Below are positions 41,901 to 52,554 of a stretch of 64,000 nt of DNA, piece by piece (the stretch's first letter is position 1; each line of letters opens with the position of its first letter). Source of the DNA: Pardosa pseudoannulata. Taxonomy: Eukaryota > Arthropoda > Arachnida > Araneae > Lycosidae. The notes under the pieces were generated by a model. It was not told the origin of the DNA. It was given only the letters and a program-made list of their open reading frames with translations, and made no database searches. The DNA is taken from assembly GCA_032207245.1 (NCBI GenBank), contig CM063509.1, positions 104,436,867 to 104,500,866 on the forward strand. The letters are read 5' to 3'. The translations under genes and the position numbers were made by a program.

Positions 41901-43275
41901 ATATTTAATAAAACAATGTTAAAAACAATGAATTTAGGAAAATGTTTTTATTAAAACCGGAGTAATCTCGGAGACTGTAAATCCTATATCATTCACATAG
42001 GATTTACATACTATATCATTCACCAAAATATTTAATAAAACAATGTTAAAAAACAATGAATTTAGGAAAATGTTTTTATTAAAACCGGAGTAATCTCGGA
42101 GACTGTAAATCCTATATCATTCACATAGGATTTACATACTATATCATTCACCAAAATATTTAATAAAACAATGTTAAAAAACAATGAATTTAGGAAAATG
42201 TTTTTATTAAAACCGGAGTAATCTTGGAGACTGTAAATCCTATGCCATTCACATAGGATTTACATACTATATCATTCACCAAAATATTTAATAAAACAAT
42301 GTTAAAAAACAATGAATTTAGGAAAATGTTTTTATTAAAACCGGAGTAATCTCGGAGACTGTAAATCCTATATCATTCACATAGGATTTACATACTATAT
42401 CATTCACCAAAATATTTAATAAAACAATGTTAAAAAACAATGAATTTAGGAAAATGTTTTTATTAAAACCGGAGTAATCTCGGAGAGTGTAAATCCTATC
42501 ATTCACATAGGATTTACATACTATATCATTCACCAAAATATTTAATAAAACAATGTTAAAAAACAATGAATTTAGGAAAATGTTTTTATTAAAACCGGAG
42601 TAATCTCGGAGACTGTAAATCCTATATCATTCACATAGGATTTACATACTATATCATTCACCAAAATATTTAATAAAACAATGTTAAAAAACAATGAATT
42701 TAGGAAAATGTTTTTATTAAAACCGGAGTAATCTCGGAGACTGTAAATCCTATATCATTCACATAGGATTTACATACTATATCATTCACCAAAATATTTA
42801 ATAAAACAATGTTAAAAAACAATGAATTTAGGAAAATGTTTTTATTAAAACCGGAGTAATCTCGGAGACTGTAAATCCTATATCATTCACATAGGATTTA
42901 CATACTATATCATTCACCAAAATATTTAATAAAACAATGTTAAAAAACAATGAATTTAGGAAAATGTTTTTATTAAAACCGGAGTAATCTCGGAGACTGT
43001 AAATCCTATATCATTCACATAGGATTTACATACTATATCATTCACCAAAATATTTAATAAAACAAAGTTAAAATCAATGAATTTAGGAAAATGTTTTTAT
43101 TAAAACGGGAGTAATCTCGGAGACTGTAAATCCTATATCATTCACATAGGATTTACATACTATATCATTCACCAAAATATTTAATAAAACAAAGTTAAAA
43201 TCAATGAATTTAGGAAAATGTTTTTATTAAAACGGGAGTAATCTCGGAGACTAAATCCTATATCATTCACATAGG
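38952..43275. repeat. 128-bp tandem satellite, about 34 units
   Basis: The unit is 128 bp. It contains ccggagtaatctcggag, then gtaaatcctat - 9 bases - ataggatttac (an 11-bp perfect hairpin arm pair), then a second copy of tatatcattcacc. The word ccggagtaat recurs at 39013, 39141, 39271, 39399 and so on, nearly always 128 apart, to 43233. Units are mostly over 95% alike by eye, with single-base indels. Variants such as cttggagagtgtaaatcctatgcc, aacagtg and ttaaaaacaatg recur at distant units, showing a higher-order pattern. There are no spacers and no conserved reading frame. The last units near 43070-43275 are the most divergent. Confidence 0.97.
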
Positions 43276-44281
43276 TCTTGTTAATTATTTTGGATGTGAA
43301 ATATTTTAGAAACATCACCACGATGATAAAATGGGAATAGCCATTTTGACCCAAACATTAAAAGAAAGGGAAAATTTTAATACTCGTACTTTTGGACTTA
43401 TCTGTGTCCTGGTGGTGCAATATATAAACATTCTTTTTTCAGCTGTTCTGACATTGGTTTCATCACCATCATTTATATTATGCTTAGTTCAAAATGCTCC
43501 ATTTATGCCTATTTGTTTTTATCTCTTGCTGATTCTCATAATTTGAAAATGCATTTTGGTATGGAAATTATAAAACATCTATTAAGAAAATAAGTGTAGG
43601 TGTTTCACTTGTAATTCATGTATAACTTGCGCTAATTCAGATTTGATATCAATACACATTACATTACCTCTCGAATCCCACCTTTGCCGCAATTCATTCC
43701 TACTCTCTATATGTTAAAAGAAAAATGTAGATTAATGTTTTTTCAATTACATTTCGCAAGCCTTGAATGTTCTGCAACGGAGCCTATTGTTCTGCGACAT
43801 AAGTCGCCCATTTTGACACATTCTGCTTTGGGGAATTCGGGTTTGAAAATAATCATATCTTTACAGATTGAAAATTTCCACCCTGGTAGTTTGAATTCAA
43901 AGAAGCAATAAAAAAATTGCATAAATTAAAAAGAGTTCTCGTCAAACTTTTGTTATTGCTTGTGTTTTGTGTTTCAGCTGCAGAGCGAGTATTCTACAAC
44001 TGTCAGTCCAGGGGTGGAAGAGGAGAAGAGATTTGCAAATTATGATATTGAAGAAACATCCAATTTGAGTCTGTTTTAAGAATGTTTTTGATTAGGGGAC
44101 TTGAGTACTTGTTTCTATTAGTAAAAATCATTTAGTTTCTTGTGTGTTTCATATTTAGGTTTTTGCATTATATAAATAAAAATTATATTTTTAATAGTTC
44201 CTTATTTTCCTTTTTTCCTTCTTTTCTTCATTTTCCTAGTTCCCCCCCCCCTTGTTTTTCCTCAAATATTTTACTTCTGTG
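43276..44281 (+). repeat. Sequence after satellite and repeat 'X', copy b (5' part)
   Basis: From about 43800 it matches 47380-47690: tccaccctggtagtttgaattcaaa, ttttgtgtttcagctgc and gaggagaagagatttgc. The copy is cut at 44281 by a hAT insertion and resumes at 46068. The first 500 bases after the satellite match nothing else I can see. Confidence 0.55.
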
Positions 44282-44646
44282 TAGAGTGAGCAGTGGAAAC
44301 AAACCGGGTTTTTTGTGAAGAGAATTCTGAAAATTTCCAAAACATGGGAGTTTTGAAGTATTTTGTTTACTTTTATCCTAATCGCACAAAGCAATTTTTA
44401 CATTTCATAAATTATTTGATATTAATGGTTAACTGGCAACTGTAATGAATAAACGTGTAAGGAAACCAAACAACTAAAAAATTGAATAATTGGGATTAAC
44501 TAACTATATTTGGCAAGGTATCATGTTTAACATGAAAGTATGAGTGTATTTTTCCTTTGAGAAATATCCAATATTTTTATTATCACATAAATATTAGGCA
44601 ATAATTTGTAGTGTCACAAAACCCATAAATCATTTTTCTTGGATAA

Positions 44647-44648
<2 letters not shown>

Positions 44649-44731
<83 letters not shown>
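44649..44731. repeat. (TC)n(TA)n microsatellite inside hAT copy 1
   Basis: About 28 bases of TC then about 54 of TA, at the same position as smaller or larger tracts in hAT copies 2 and 3. Confidence 0.92.
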
Positions 44732-44737
<6 letters not shown>

Positions 44738-45480
44738 GTGTGTGTAATAGACTGACTTCAATGTTTGCAGTCATGGCCATAAAAATATACCGTTGCAGCT
44801 AAAGATTTATTAGGATAAATAAAGACGGGTTACTTCATCATAGGGACAAACTGAATAGTCAGCTAGCATGAAGTTCTATGTACAACAAGTAACACCTGGG
44901 TCAACATCTGTGAGAAAATATCTAAAAAAATCTGTCTCCGCTAGCTTGTATCTCCTTTTTATTTGGAAATCCTAATTGTTAGATGTAGGTTTATAATTCA
45001 GGCTCTGAAATTAGCATGTCAATTTAATTATAAAAAAGAGGAATGGAAAATGACGCGGGAATTTACCCTTGATTTAAGTTTTGAAAACCCCTTAGAATCC
45101 TTACATATATATATATGGTATTCTACTTCCAAAAACAGATATCAAATTGTAAGAGAAAATATCTCTTACCTGAAATTTTCCAGGTTCATAACGGGATCTC
45201 TATCTTGCGTGGTGCCTCCAAAAGATTCGTCTCTATTCAGGTCTTTGAAATCAAAACTTGAGAATGTCTTTTAAATATTTATTCTTTAAGACAGCACAAT
45301 TTCATAGAAAATAAGTAAAGACAAAAGAACTGATGTCGCCAACTTTCGGGCGAACTAAGCACATTTTCATAGGCTACATATGCATCACAAGATGCCTTTT
45401 AAACACTGCCAATAAAAGCTTACAGAATGCGCGCGCACAAAAAGAGGTACATCACTCCAATAAGTCATGATTTCCAACAA
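44732..45480. mobile_element. Unclassified insertion inside hAT copy 1
   Basis: It lies exactly where copies 2 and 3 have only microsatellite. It starts tgttgtgtgtgtg and ends caacaaacacacacaca, so its ends are TG...CA and roughly inverted. A solo LTR is possible. It includes a GC-richer block (gatgtcgccaactttcgggcg) and gataaataaagac. Its target duplication would be hidden in TA repeats. Confidence 0.4.
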
Positions 45481-45493
45481 ACACACACACACA

Positions 45494-45530
<37 letters not shown>

Positions 45531-45845
45531 GTGTGTGTTTGTATAAATGGGACACACAATGCAACATTGTCATTTGATTATATTTTTAAATGATATATGC
45601 ATTACAAAAAATAATACACTGTTATTTTAAATTAAATGATTTATTTTTATATTATAAAACGAGGGGGAAATTTTAACATAAAGAAATTTACATAATAAAT
45701 AATGATCAAAAGTAATGTATATCGTTATTATATTAGCAATTAAAATGTAAGCAACCAATTATGTGTTTGATAAGACTAACGGGGTAATTAATTACATAAG
45801 TACTACTATAAAATCATTTAAATGCTCCTTGCTATTATTTCTTGA

Positions 45846-45876
<31 letters not shown>

Positions 45877-46067
45877 TAGATTGCCAAAAGTAAAAAAAAA
45901 ATCTCTTATAAATAATATGCTAGTTCTTAAATAGCCACTGTTGAAAAAATAAATGTAAATATTGTTCAAATGATATCTTCCCAAAGTTCCCAAAATTCCT
46001 GGTTTATTCTCCAAAAGTTCCTGGGCTTATTCCCACCTCTTTAAAATTCCGAGTTTTTACATCTCTA

Positions 46068-46244
46068 CTTCTGTGTCTCGTTATGAATTGATTTAGCAAT
46101 TAAAATCACTACTTGAAATTTATTAACAATACATTAAATGTACTATTAGTAACATGCAATTATTTGTTATATGTAATTAACTTTTTTTTAGTTCCGAGTT
46201 TTTGATTGCAAATGACATAAATTTCAGGGCTTTTTACTTACAGG
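46068..46244 (+). repeat. Repeat 'X', copy b (3' part between two hAT insertions)
   Basis: It matches 30755-31100: gtaacatgcaattatttgtta, then tagttccgagtttttgat and ataaatttcagggctttttactta. It is bounded by hAT copy 1 on the left and hAT copy 2 on the right. Confidence 0.65.
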
Positions 46245-47177
46245 TAGAGTTGTGAGCAGTGGAAAAAACCCGGGAAAAAACTGGGTTTTTTGGGAAGGGA
46301 ATTTTGAAAATTTCCAAAACATGGGAATTTTGAAGTATTTTGTTTACTTTTATCCTAATCCCACAAGACAATTTTTACATTTCATAAATGATTTTATATT
46401 AATAGATAACTGGCAGCTGTAATGAATAAATATGTAAGGACGACAAACAGCCAAAAATTGAATAATTGGGATTAACTAACTATATTTGGCAAGGTATCAT
46501 GTTTAGCATGAAAGTATGAGTATATTTTTTCTTTGAGAAATATCCAATATTTTTATTATTACCTAAATATTAGGCAATAATCTGTAGTGTCACAAAACCC
46601 ATAAATCATTATTTTTCTTGGATAACACCTTTCTCTCTCTTTATATATATAAAATGTGTGTGTGTGTAAAAATCAGACACAAAATGCAACATTGTTATTT
46701 GATTACACCTTTAAATGACATGTGCATTACAAAAAATAATAAACTGTTATTTTAAATTTAAAGATATTTATTTTTATACTATCAAAGGAGGGGAAAAAGT
46801 TTAGCATAAAGCAATTTACACCATAAATAATGATAAAAAATAATGTATATAATTATCATATTAGCAGTTAAAATTGAAGCTACCAGTTATGTGTTTGATA
46901 AGACTAATAGGGTAATTAATTACATAAGTACTACTATAAAATCATTTAAATACTCATTGCTATTATTTCTTGGATAAATATAATGTATATTGCCAAAAGT
47001 AAAAAAAAAATCTCTTAGAAATAATATGCTAGTTCTTAAATAGCCACTACTGAAAAAATAAATGTAAACATTGTTAAAATGATTTCTTCCCAAAGTTCCC
47101 CAAATTCCGGGTTTATTCCCCAAAATTCCTTGGTTTATTCCCACCTCTTAAAAATTCCGGGGGTTTTTACATCTCTG
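46245..47177 (+). mobile_element. hAT family 'T', copy 2 (shortest, cleanest)
   Basis: The ends are TAGAGTTGTGAGCAGTGG and tttttacatctctg, with the exact 8-bp duplication CTTACAGG (46237-46244 and 47178-47185). At 933 bp it lacks both extra insertions and large microsatellites, so it shows the ancestral layout. Confidence 0.93.
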
Positions 47178-47185
47178 CTTACAGG

Positions 47186-47734
47186 CACAATAAGTAAAAT
47201 GAAATTTTGCCTCTTTGGTGGCATCCCTCAGGAGGGAATGAAGGCCGTGAAGAGACATTGATAAGCGCAGAAAACTCAGACTTGCTATCAAATAGGATAG
47301 TAGTGCTGGTTGCAGATTTGGAGCTGTATAACAGCGAACAAGGCCTCTGCAATGAAAGTAGATTTTGGATGCAGAGCTAGAAAAGTAATCGGGGGTAATT
47401 GTGCTCTGGGTTGTTTCAATTATCCTTCCGGGTATGGAAATAATCCTTCCTTCCGAGTTGAAATTTTCCACCATGGTAGTTTGAATTCAAAAAAGCCCCC
47501 CCCCCCAAAAAGAAAAAAAGAAAAAAAAATTAAAATAAATAAAAAGCTTTTCCTTAAACTTTCGTTGTCTGTTGTGTTTTGTGTTTTAGCTGCGAATATT
47601 CTGCTACAACTAACATTCCCGGTCATCATGGGGGTAGAAAAGAAGAGGCGATTCGCTGTACTGTAAGCTTTGGATTAATTTGCGAAAGCTTAGCGTTGCG
47701 ATGACACATTCTCGCGACTCGTGTGGGTGGAGGG
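47186..47734 (+). repeat. Repeat 'X', copy c (5' part)
   Basis: It matches 43800-44050 (ccaccatggtagtttgaattc, gtgttttgtgttttagctgc) and 30590-30660 (agaagaggcgattcgctg). It includes an 11-base poly(C) near 47498. It extends about 200 bases further upstream than copy b shows. It is cut at 47734 by hAT copy 3. Confidence 0.6.
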
Positions 47735-48121
47735 TAGAGTTGTGAGCAGTGGAAAAAAAAAAACGGGTTTTTGGGGAAGAGAATTTTGAAAATTTCCAAA
47801 ACATGGGAATTTTGAAGTCGCCAATTCCTATGACACAATGAGAACAACCATTTTTTTTCTGTCTTTGCTGTAGACCCGAAAAGTTGATATTTTCACAAAA
47901 TTTAACTATTATATGCTATGAAAAAAAATTGAATAATTGGTATTGACTAATTATTTTGGCAAGGTATCATGTTTAGCATGAAATTATATTTTTCCTTTGA
48001 GAAATATCCAATAATTTTATTATTACATAAATATTAGGCAATAATCTGTAGTGTCACAAAACCCATAAATCCTTATTTTTCTTGGATAACATCTCTCTCT
48101 CTCTTTATATATATATATATA

Positions 48122-48462
48122 TGGGGAGCTTTAAATTCCCCTTACGAATAAAGAAAAGAATTAATCGTTACAAAACGTAACACAAGATTAAATGACTAGA
48201 AACGATTGGGTAACTTACCCATCTCCCAGGGTGGTGGACACCAGAATTATTTGGACACATGGACACCAAGGTTTTCAAAAACTTTAACTTTAATGCGACT
48301 CAGATTGAAAGAATAAGCGAATTAGACTACCGACCTTCTCGTCGGGCAATTTTCACCGAAGTGAGTAAAATACATAGATTTTCGTGCTAGAAATAAAAAC
48401 AAAAACAAAAACCGCAAGTCTGACTGGCGCCTCACACCTCGGAATTAGAGTTCCGTTTTCTC

Positions 48463-48465
<3 letters not shown>
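48122..48465. mobile_element. 344-base LTR-like insertion inside hAT copy 3
   Basis: It begins TGGGGAGCTTTAAATTCCCC and ends TTTTCTCCCA, so the ends are TG...CA with short inverted TGGG(G)AG / CTCCCA. It contains gaataaagaaaag, a possible polyadenylation signal. It is GC-richer than its host and absent from copies 1 and 2. This is what a solo LTR looks like. TA repeats on both sides hide any target duplication. Confidence 0.45.
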
Positions 48466-49065
<600 letters not shown>

Positions 49066-49368
49066 AGGAATTGGACACAAAATGCAACAGTGTCATTTGA
49101 TTGCACCTTTAAAATGATATATGCATTACAAAAAATAATAAACTGTTATTTTAAATTTAAAGATATTCATTTTTATATTATAAAAGGAGGGGGAAAAATT
49201 TAGCATAAAGCAATTTACATAATAAATCATGATAAAAAATAATGTAAATAATTATTATATTAGCAACTAAAATTGAAGAATGCAGTTATGTGTTTGATAA
49301 GACTAACAGGGTAATTAATTACATAAGTGCTACTACAAAATCATTTAAATGCTCATTGCTATTATTTC

Positions 49369-49434
<66 letters not shown>

Positions 49435-49622
49435 AAGTAAAAAAAAAAAATTCTTAAAAGTAATATGCTAGTTCTTAAATAGTTTTTGTTTAAAAAATAA
49501 ATGTAAACATTATTAAAATGATTTCTTCCTAAAATTCCCGGGTTTATTCCCACCTCTTCAAAATTCCGGGTTTTTTACATCTCTAGTGGATGGTGGGGAA
49601 TATCGAAGGTAATATATAAGTA

Positions 49623-50500
49623 CAGTGATCCCTCGTTTTTCGCGGTTAATGGGGACCAGAACCTTCCGCGAAAGCTGAAAAACCGCGAAGTAGGATTTGC
49701 CCCTAGGAATTTTCGTGTATGCGGGTACACGAATGTTTTAAATATGTAAACAGTATTTATATTTTACACATTTAAGACAAAAATTACAACAGTATACGTA
49801 TTTACTTAAACGTGTCAGTGCTAATTAATAAGGTTAATTACAAAACCTTATAGAGTAATAAACATTAATCAACATTGCTTTCTGAGAGAGGCGAAGAGTC
49901 TTGTGTTGGTGGCGGAGGAGAGGCTCTCACTTGACTTGCCGAAGTTTTAGGCTCACTCGGAGACTCTTCTGCTGGATGCGCTGACGGTAAAGCCAAGGGG
50001 CTTTCTTTACCTTGGAGAGAAACACGGCAATGGGTAGTTGTTGTTCTTGTTTTTCCTTCTCTTTGTCCTTGCTTTTCCTTTTCTTGTATAATTACCCTGT
50101 ACAAGGACATAATCTCGTTAAAGCGATTTCTGAACTCGGCAGCTCGAATCATATTGTCAATTATCCACAATCCTTGTAGAAATTGTTGCCATGTTGCAGA
50201 TTCTCCAGGGTATGTCCACGTTTTACAGTTTGTTCTTCGTCTTCCTCTTCATTTTCTTCCTCACTTGGAGACTTTGTCATCTCATTAGCCCGTGGTATGT
50301 ACTCTGAGTCCACTCATCTCTTTGTTCGACATGCAGGGATCCTTCTCTCTCGTGCATCAACATGAAACGACGTTCTTTTCCGCAATGTGGCTGCCGACAT
50401 GGTTGTATTTTTTCATTTTTATTTTTTTATGAATATTTTGGAAAAACCCGCGAAGTACTGAAGCTTCAAAACATGAAGCGGGAAGTGGCGCGGGAACACT
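49623..50500 (-). mobile_element. Tigger/pogo-like deletion derivative
   Basis: The left end CAGTGATCCCTCGTTTTTCG is preceded by TA. The right end reversed reads TAGTGTTCCCGCGCC, a partial match, and its final base is mutated. Subterminal cgcggtt/aaccgcg and acccgcgaag words occur near both ends. The minus strand keeps the beginning and the end of a transposase with the catalytic middle deleted. Confidence 0.7.
49865..50400 (-). pseudogene. Tigger-like transposase remnant (N- and C-terminal ends only)
   Basis: From ATG at 50400 the frame reads MSAATLRKRTSFHVDARERR and soon stops. After a frame change, an acidic stretch (SEEENEEEDEEQ) and an open frame at 49865-50170 follow, with DNMIRAAEFRNRFNEIMSLY and a Ser/Pro-rich tail. 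Acidic region then helical tail fits the C-terminus of Tigger-type proteins. No DDE domain is left. Family assignment rests on layout and ends and is moderate. Confidence 0.5.
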
Positions 50501-50893
50501 AGTCAGATGAGAGGAGAGATAAACAATCAGAAGAAGTATTCTTAATATATGGGATTGGTTAATTTCTATTTGAGGAGAAGCGTTGTGAGTAGAAAGAGAG
50601 GGTAAGTTTAATAACTTGATATTGTGGTACGACGCTTGTTTTAATTTTCGATCTTCAGCTTAGGTTCAGGGCAAAATATTTTTTCTCAAATATTTCTGTG
50701 TCTTGTAATAGTTTAATCTAGCACTTATTGTACCAGAAAACAGATTTATCGTAAATAAAATTTATTTGATATTCAAGATTTAAAAATTCAATTCTAAGAA
50801 GGCTAATTTGTTGAATATCTAAGAGTGGGATTCATCAAGAGAAATTTGGTAAGTTTTTATTTTGATTATTAATATTAAAGCAGTCAATGTTTT
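50501..50893 (+). repeat. Repeat 'X', copy c (3' part)
   Basis: From about 50640 it matches 30750-30900 (tttaatctagcacttattg, gatattcaagatttaaaaat, ctaatttgttgaatatctaag). It was separated from 47186-47734 by hAT copy 3 and the Tigger-like element. Confidence 0.6.
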
Positions 50894-50929
50894 CATTTAG
50901 TAACAATACATGGAATTTAATATTTATTT

Positions 50930-51180
50930 ATTTTACAAATGCCGAATGATTAGCACCTAAGCCATTAGTTCACGGGCTCTCTAATACTTTTTAACAATGC
51001 CCTATACTGAGAAAGCAGAACACAGTTATTTAAATATTCAAAAGTCATTGGGTGACTAGAGTCACACAAAACACAGTACGGTGAATCCACCACTGCGATT
51101 CTGTAGAGATGGTCTTGTAAACAGTCATGTCCAGTCAGACCTATAAACTAGGCCACTGCAGTCTTTCTCGGAAAACTCTT
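50930..51180 (-). pseudogene. Non-LTR retrotransposon ORF2 C-terminal fragment
   Basis: On the minus strand one frame reads GLTGHDCLQDHLYRIAVVDS then PYCVLCDSS, followed by stops. The pattern TGHDCL...LYRIG...SPYC..C resembles the region after RNase H in jockey/I-type LINE polyproteins. Only about 80 codons, broken. Confidence 0.45.
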
Positions 51181-51221
51181 CCCTCAAAATATATCTATAC
51201 CTCAAAATATTGACGCAAAAA

Positions 51222-51338
51222 TATTAGTAAAGGCAGATATATCTGATAACTAGAAGAGAAAAAAAAATAAGCAAGTTTACAGAGATGACTTATTTATTAG
51301 CTTAATGTTGCCAAAACAGCAAATAGAAATATTATACA
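51222..51338 (-). repeat. copia 3' LTR
   Basis: It is homologous to 58095-58225 (gtaaaggcagatatatctgataactagaag; ttaatgttgccaaaacagcaaata) and ends ATTATACA (TGTATAAT on the element strand). The other tip reads TATTAG instead of TGGTAG, a mutated end. Confidence 0.7.
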
Positions 51339-52554
51339 TGAATAATAAGAAAAAAACATTGAGGTAGTAATCATGGCAATGCTTTGTCAGGTAAAAGAAC
51401 ATGTAAAAATCAATTTAGTTCTGACACTCCTCCTTGCCAAAGTATACTTTATTACATGTGGAAGTGTTCTTTACAAAAACCCAAGTATTTTCTCAAGTTG
51501 ATTAACACTGTCTTTCAAATATTTTTGGTCAAAACATCAGCTACGTTTTCCTTAGAATTTGCATATTCCAGTTGAATCACGCCTTGTTCAGTGTGGTCAT
51601 GGATGAAATGATGCTTAATGTCCATGTGTTTACTACGTTCAGATGTAGTTTGGTTCTGTGCGATGAACATAGCCTCTTGGTTATCTGCTTATAACTGAGA
51701 GTGATGGGATAAAGTTGAACATCCCCAGTTCCTTCAGCAGATCCCTTATCCATAAAACTTCTTTTGTGGCGAGGGTAGTAGCCACATATTCAGCTTTAGC
51801 CGACGATAAAGCAACAGTAGACTGCTTCTTGCTGCACCAAGATATTGCAGCACCACCTAATATTAGAACATATCCACTAAAAGACTTTCTATCTATCTTG
51901 TCAACACCCCTATCAGCATCAGAAAATGATTAAAGGGCTCTTCCTGTCTTTCTGAGAGTAAAAGTAAATGTTTGATTACTTTGAGGTAGCGAAATAGATG
52001 TTTAACACTTCTCCAGTGAAATTCAGATTTTCTCTCATTGAATTGGCTCATAAAGGTTGCATTAAATGTAATATCAGGATGTGTTCCATAGGCGAGGTAT
52101 AACAGGCTACCAATGGCTTGCCTATATGAAATTTGGTCACTTTCTGCCTTTATATCTTTCCCCTCTTCATCGTTTACCTTTTGGTGCTTTACAGTCGGAT
52201 CCATGCGTGTTGATACTCTTTGACCACATTTAATTTGAACTCCTCTAGAATTTCTTCTATGTAGGTTGTCTGATCTAATGTTAAGGTACTATCAGTGTGC
52301 TTCTGGATTCTCATAGATAATATTTCATTGCTTCACCAAGGTCTTTCGCTTTGAATTTTGTACAACCTTATGCTTAAATGCAGTTATTTCCTCTGGAGTC
52401 CCTACAATTAACATGTCATCTACATAAATACTAAGATATAATGCTTTGTTTGGATGGTAATAAATGCATGAATCCCCTTTTGAGCGTGACAGTCCACAAT
52501 TATTTAAGAAAATATCAAAACACTCATTCCATTGTCTTCCTGATTGCTTTAAGC

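Larger units (their letters stand above)
44282..46067 (+). mobile_element. hAT family 'T', copy 1 (with internal insertion)
   Basis: It begins TAGAGTGAGCAGTGG and ends ccgagtttttacatctcta (reversed: TAGAGATGTAAAAAC). The exact 8-bp duplication CTTCTGTG is at 44274-44281 and 46068-46075. It aligns with copies 2 and 3 over both arms, for example gaaaatttccaaaacatggg and ggcaaggtatcatgttta. Between 44732 and about 45480 it carries about 750 bases absent from the other copies. No transposase is present. Confidence 0.92.

Noticed and set aside
39248..42566. 82-83 codon minus-strand frames in the satellite
   Set aside because: They arise where indels put two repeat units in frame; most units have stops and the frame is not conserved.
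38952..43275. Regular direct repeats as a CRISPR array
   Set aside because: The units are contiguous 128-bp repeats with no unique spacers, no cas genes, and the DNA is eukaryotic.
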